From: a bacterium
Lineage (GTDB): Bacteria; Zixibacteria; MSB-5A5; GN15; FEB-12
Length of the DNA: 6,180 nucleotides
Direction of reading: 5' to 3'
NCBI GenBank assembly: GCA_030619425.1
Contig: JAUXBJ010000130.1
Span: 1 to 6,180 of the forward strand
Shown here: positions 5,896 to 6,180 of the stretch, piece by piece
How the letters are laid out: every line of letters begins with the position of its first letter
How positions within the stretch are numbered: position 1 is the stretch's first letter
The notes under the pieces: model-generated
The model's database searches: none
What the model saw: only the letters and a program-made list of their open reading frames with translations
Told to the model about the DNA's origin: nothing
Position numbers and translations under genes: made by a program

Positions 5896-6029
5896 GTACC
5901 CCACCTAAAGCGAAGCGACAGGTGGGTTTCACAATGAAGAACCCACCCGACGCTGGTGCTCTGGGTGGGGTACCGGTCTGCTGCTTGACATAATACAGTG
6001 GGGCAGACCGGGAGGTCTGCCGCCCACAG
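5896..6029 (-). repeat. Repeat A, copy 2 (134 bp, structured)
   Basis: This is the second copy of the repeat at 372-505, in the same orientation, with nine substitutions and no indels. All stems are kept: 5900-5906 with 5920-5926, 5942-5948 with 5963-5969, and 6002-6009 with 6014-6021. The long inverted repeat is GTACCCCACC (5896-5905) with GGTGGGGTAC (5964-5973). It lies 41 nt downstream of the stop of the right-edge gene, so both copies are in the 3' flank of a minus-strand gene and read the same way relative to it. A small hairpin, CCGGC-AA-GCCGG (6032-6043), sits between the stop and the repeat. Confidence 0.85.
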
Positions 6030-6070
6030 TACCGGCAAGCCGGGTCTATGAAAATAGCATGTGTCTGCTG

Positions 6071-6180
6071 CTACTTTATCAATTCGGTGTTCGGGAAGAA
6101 ACTCAGCCACGCGAACCAGTAGGCACTCATAGTCGGCACAAGCGGCAGATCGACGCCGTCGCCCTCAATGAGCCTACCGG
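6071..6180 (-). CDS. C-terminus of a probable DUF3179-family protein (partial)
   Basis: A minus-strand frame enters from the right edge (first full codon 6178-6176) and runs 35 codons to TAG at 6073-6071, giving a peptide ending SAYWFAWLSFFPNTELIK. The A-x-WFAW-x-x-F-x-P-x-TE-L pattern is what I know as the last strand-helix segment of DUF3179 proteins, a family of unknown function in bacteria and archaea. The start lies outside the window, so domains and length cannot be judged. No T-tailed hairpin follows the stop. The gene shares orientation with the large CDS but is separated from it by about 490 bp with a separate promoter, so an operon is unlikely. The family call rests on this short tail only. 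Confidence 0.6.
   Translation of the reverse strand, partial: GRLIEGDGVDLPLVPTMSAYWFAWLSFFPNTELIK

Noticed and set aside
5705..6110. Minus-strand frames with RAGGNL/MPAFAGMT-like and ALGGV peptides
   Set aside because: They come from the inverted-repeat element and repeat A copy 2. The same MKPTCRFALGGV start appears in both repeat A copies, which shows that it is repeat-derived.

Overview
The window is one stretch of bacterial chromosome, moderately GC-rich by eye. It holds one very large intact gene on the minus strand (583-5577, 1664 aa), the 3' end of a second minus-strand gene at the right edge (6071-6180), and intergenic DNA packed with small palindromic repeats. No rRNA, tRNA, CRISPR array or transposase gene is visible. 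The long secreted beta-rich multidomain protein, its C-terminal dockerin-like double calcium loop, and the well-known dispersed intergenic repeat families suggest an uncultured FCB-group lineage such as Zixibacteria. That assignment comes from style and recall, not from a marker gene.

Layout from the right edge in the direction of transcription: the C-terminus of a probable DUF3179-family protein ends at 6071. Then come a 134-bp structured repeat (repeat A, copy 2, 5896-6029) and a 72-bp element with terminal inverted repeats (5813-5884). A good sigma70-like promoter (5717-5745) follows, with a leader of about 130 nt that contains two hairpins (5629-5664) and a strong Shine-Dalgarno (5583-5588). 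The large CDS is next, and it is closed by a clear intrinsic terminator (525-553). After that comes repeat A copy 1 (372-505, same orientation), and then about 370 bases of further repeat modules: paired 26-bp direct repeats, several hairpins and a nested palindrome. The first 90 bases hold nothing I can recognise.

The large protein reads as an exported, modular, cysteine-rich protein. In order it has a signal peptide, three diverged copies of a ~170-aa beta-sandwich-like domain, a PQQ-type beta-propeller with seven recognisable blade strands, an Ig/ASH-like segment, a ~340-aa C-terminal module and a dockerin-like tail. It has its own promoter and terminator, so it is probably monocistronic. 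The most notable observations are the repeat A copies, which lie 3' of both genes with every difference between copies outside the predicted stems, and a leader whose hairpin could alternatively pair with the true Shine-Dalgarno. I found no evidence for a defence system or another multi-gene novel system.
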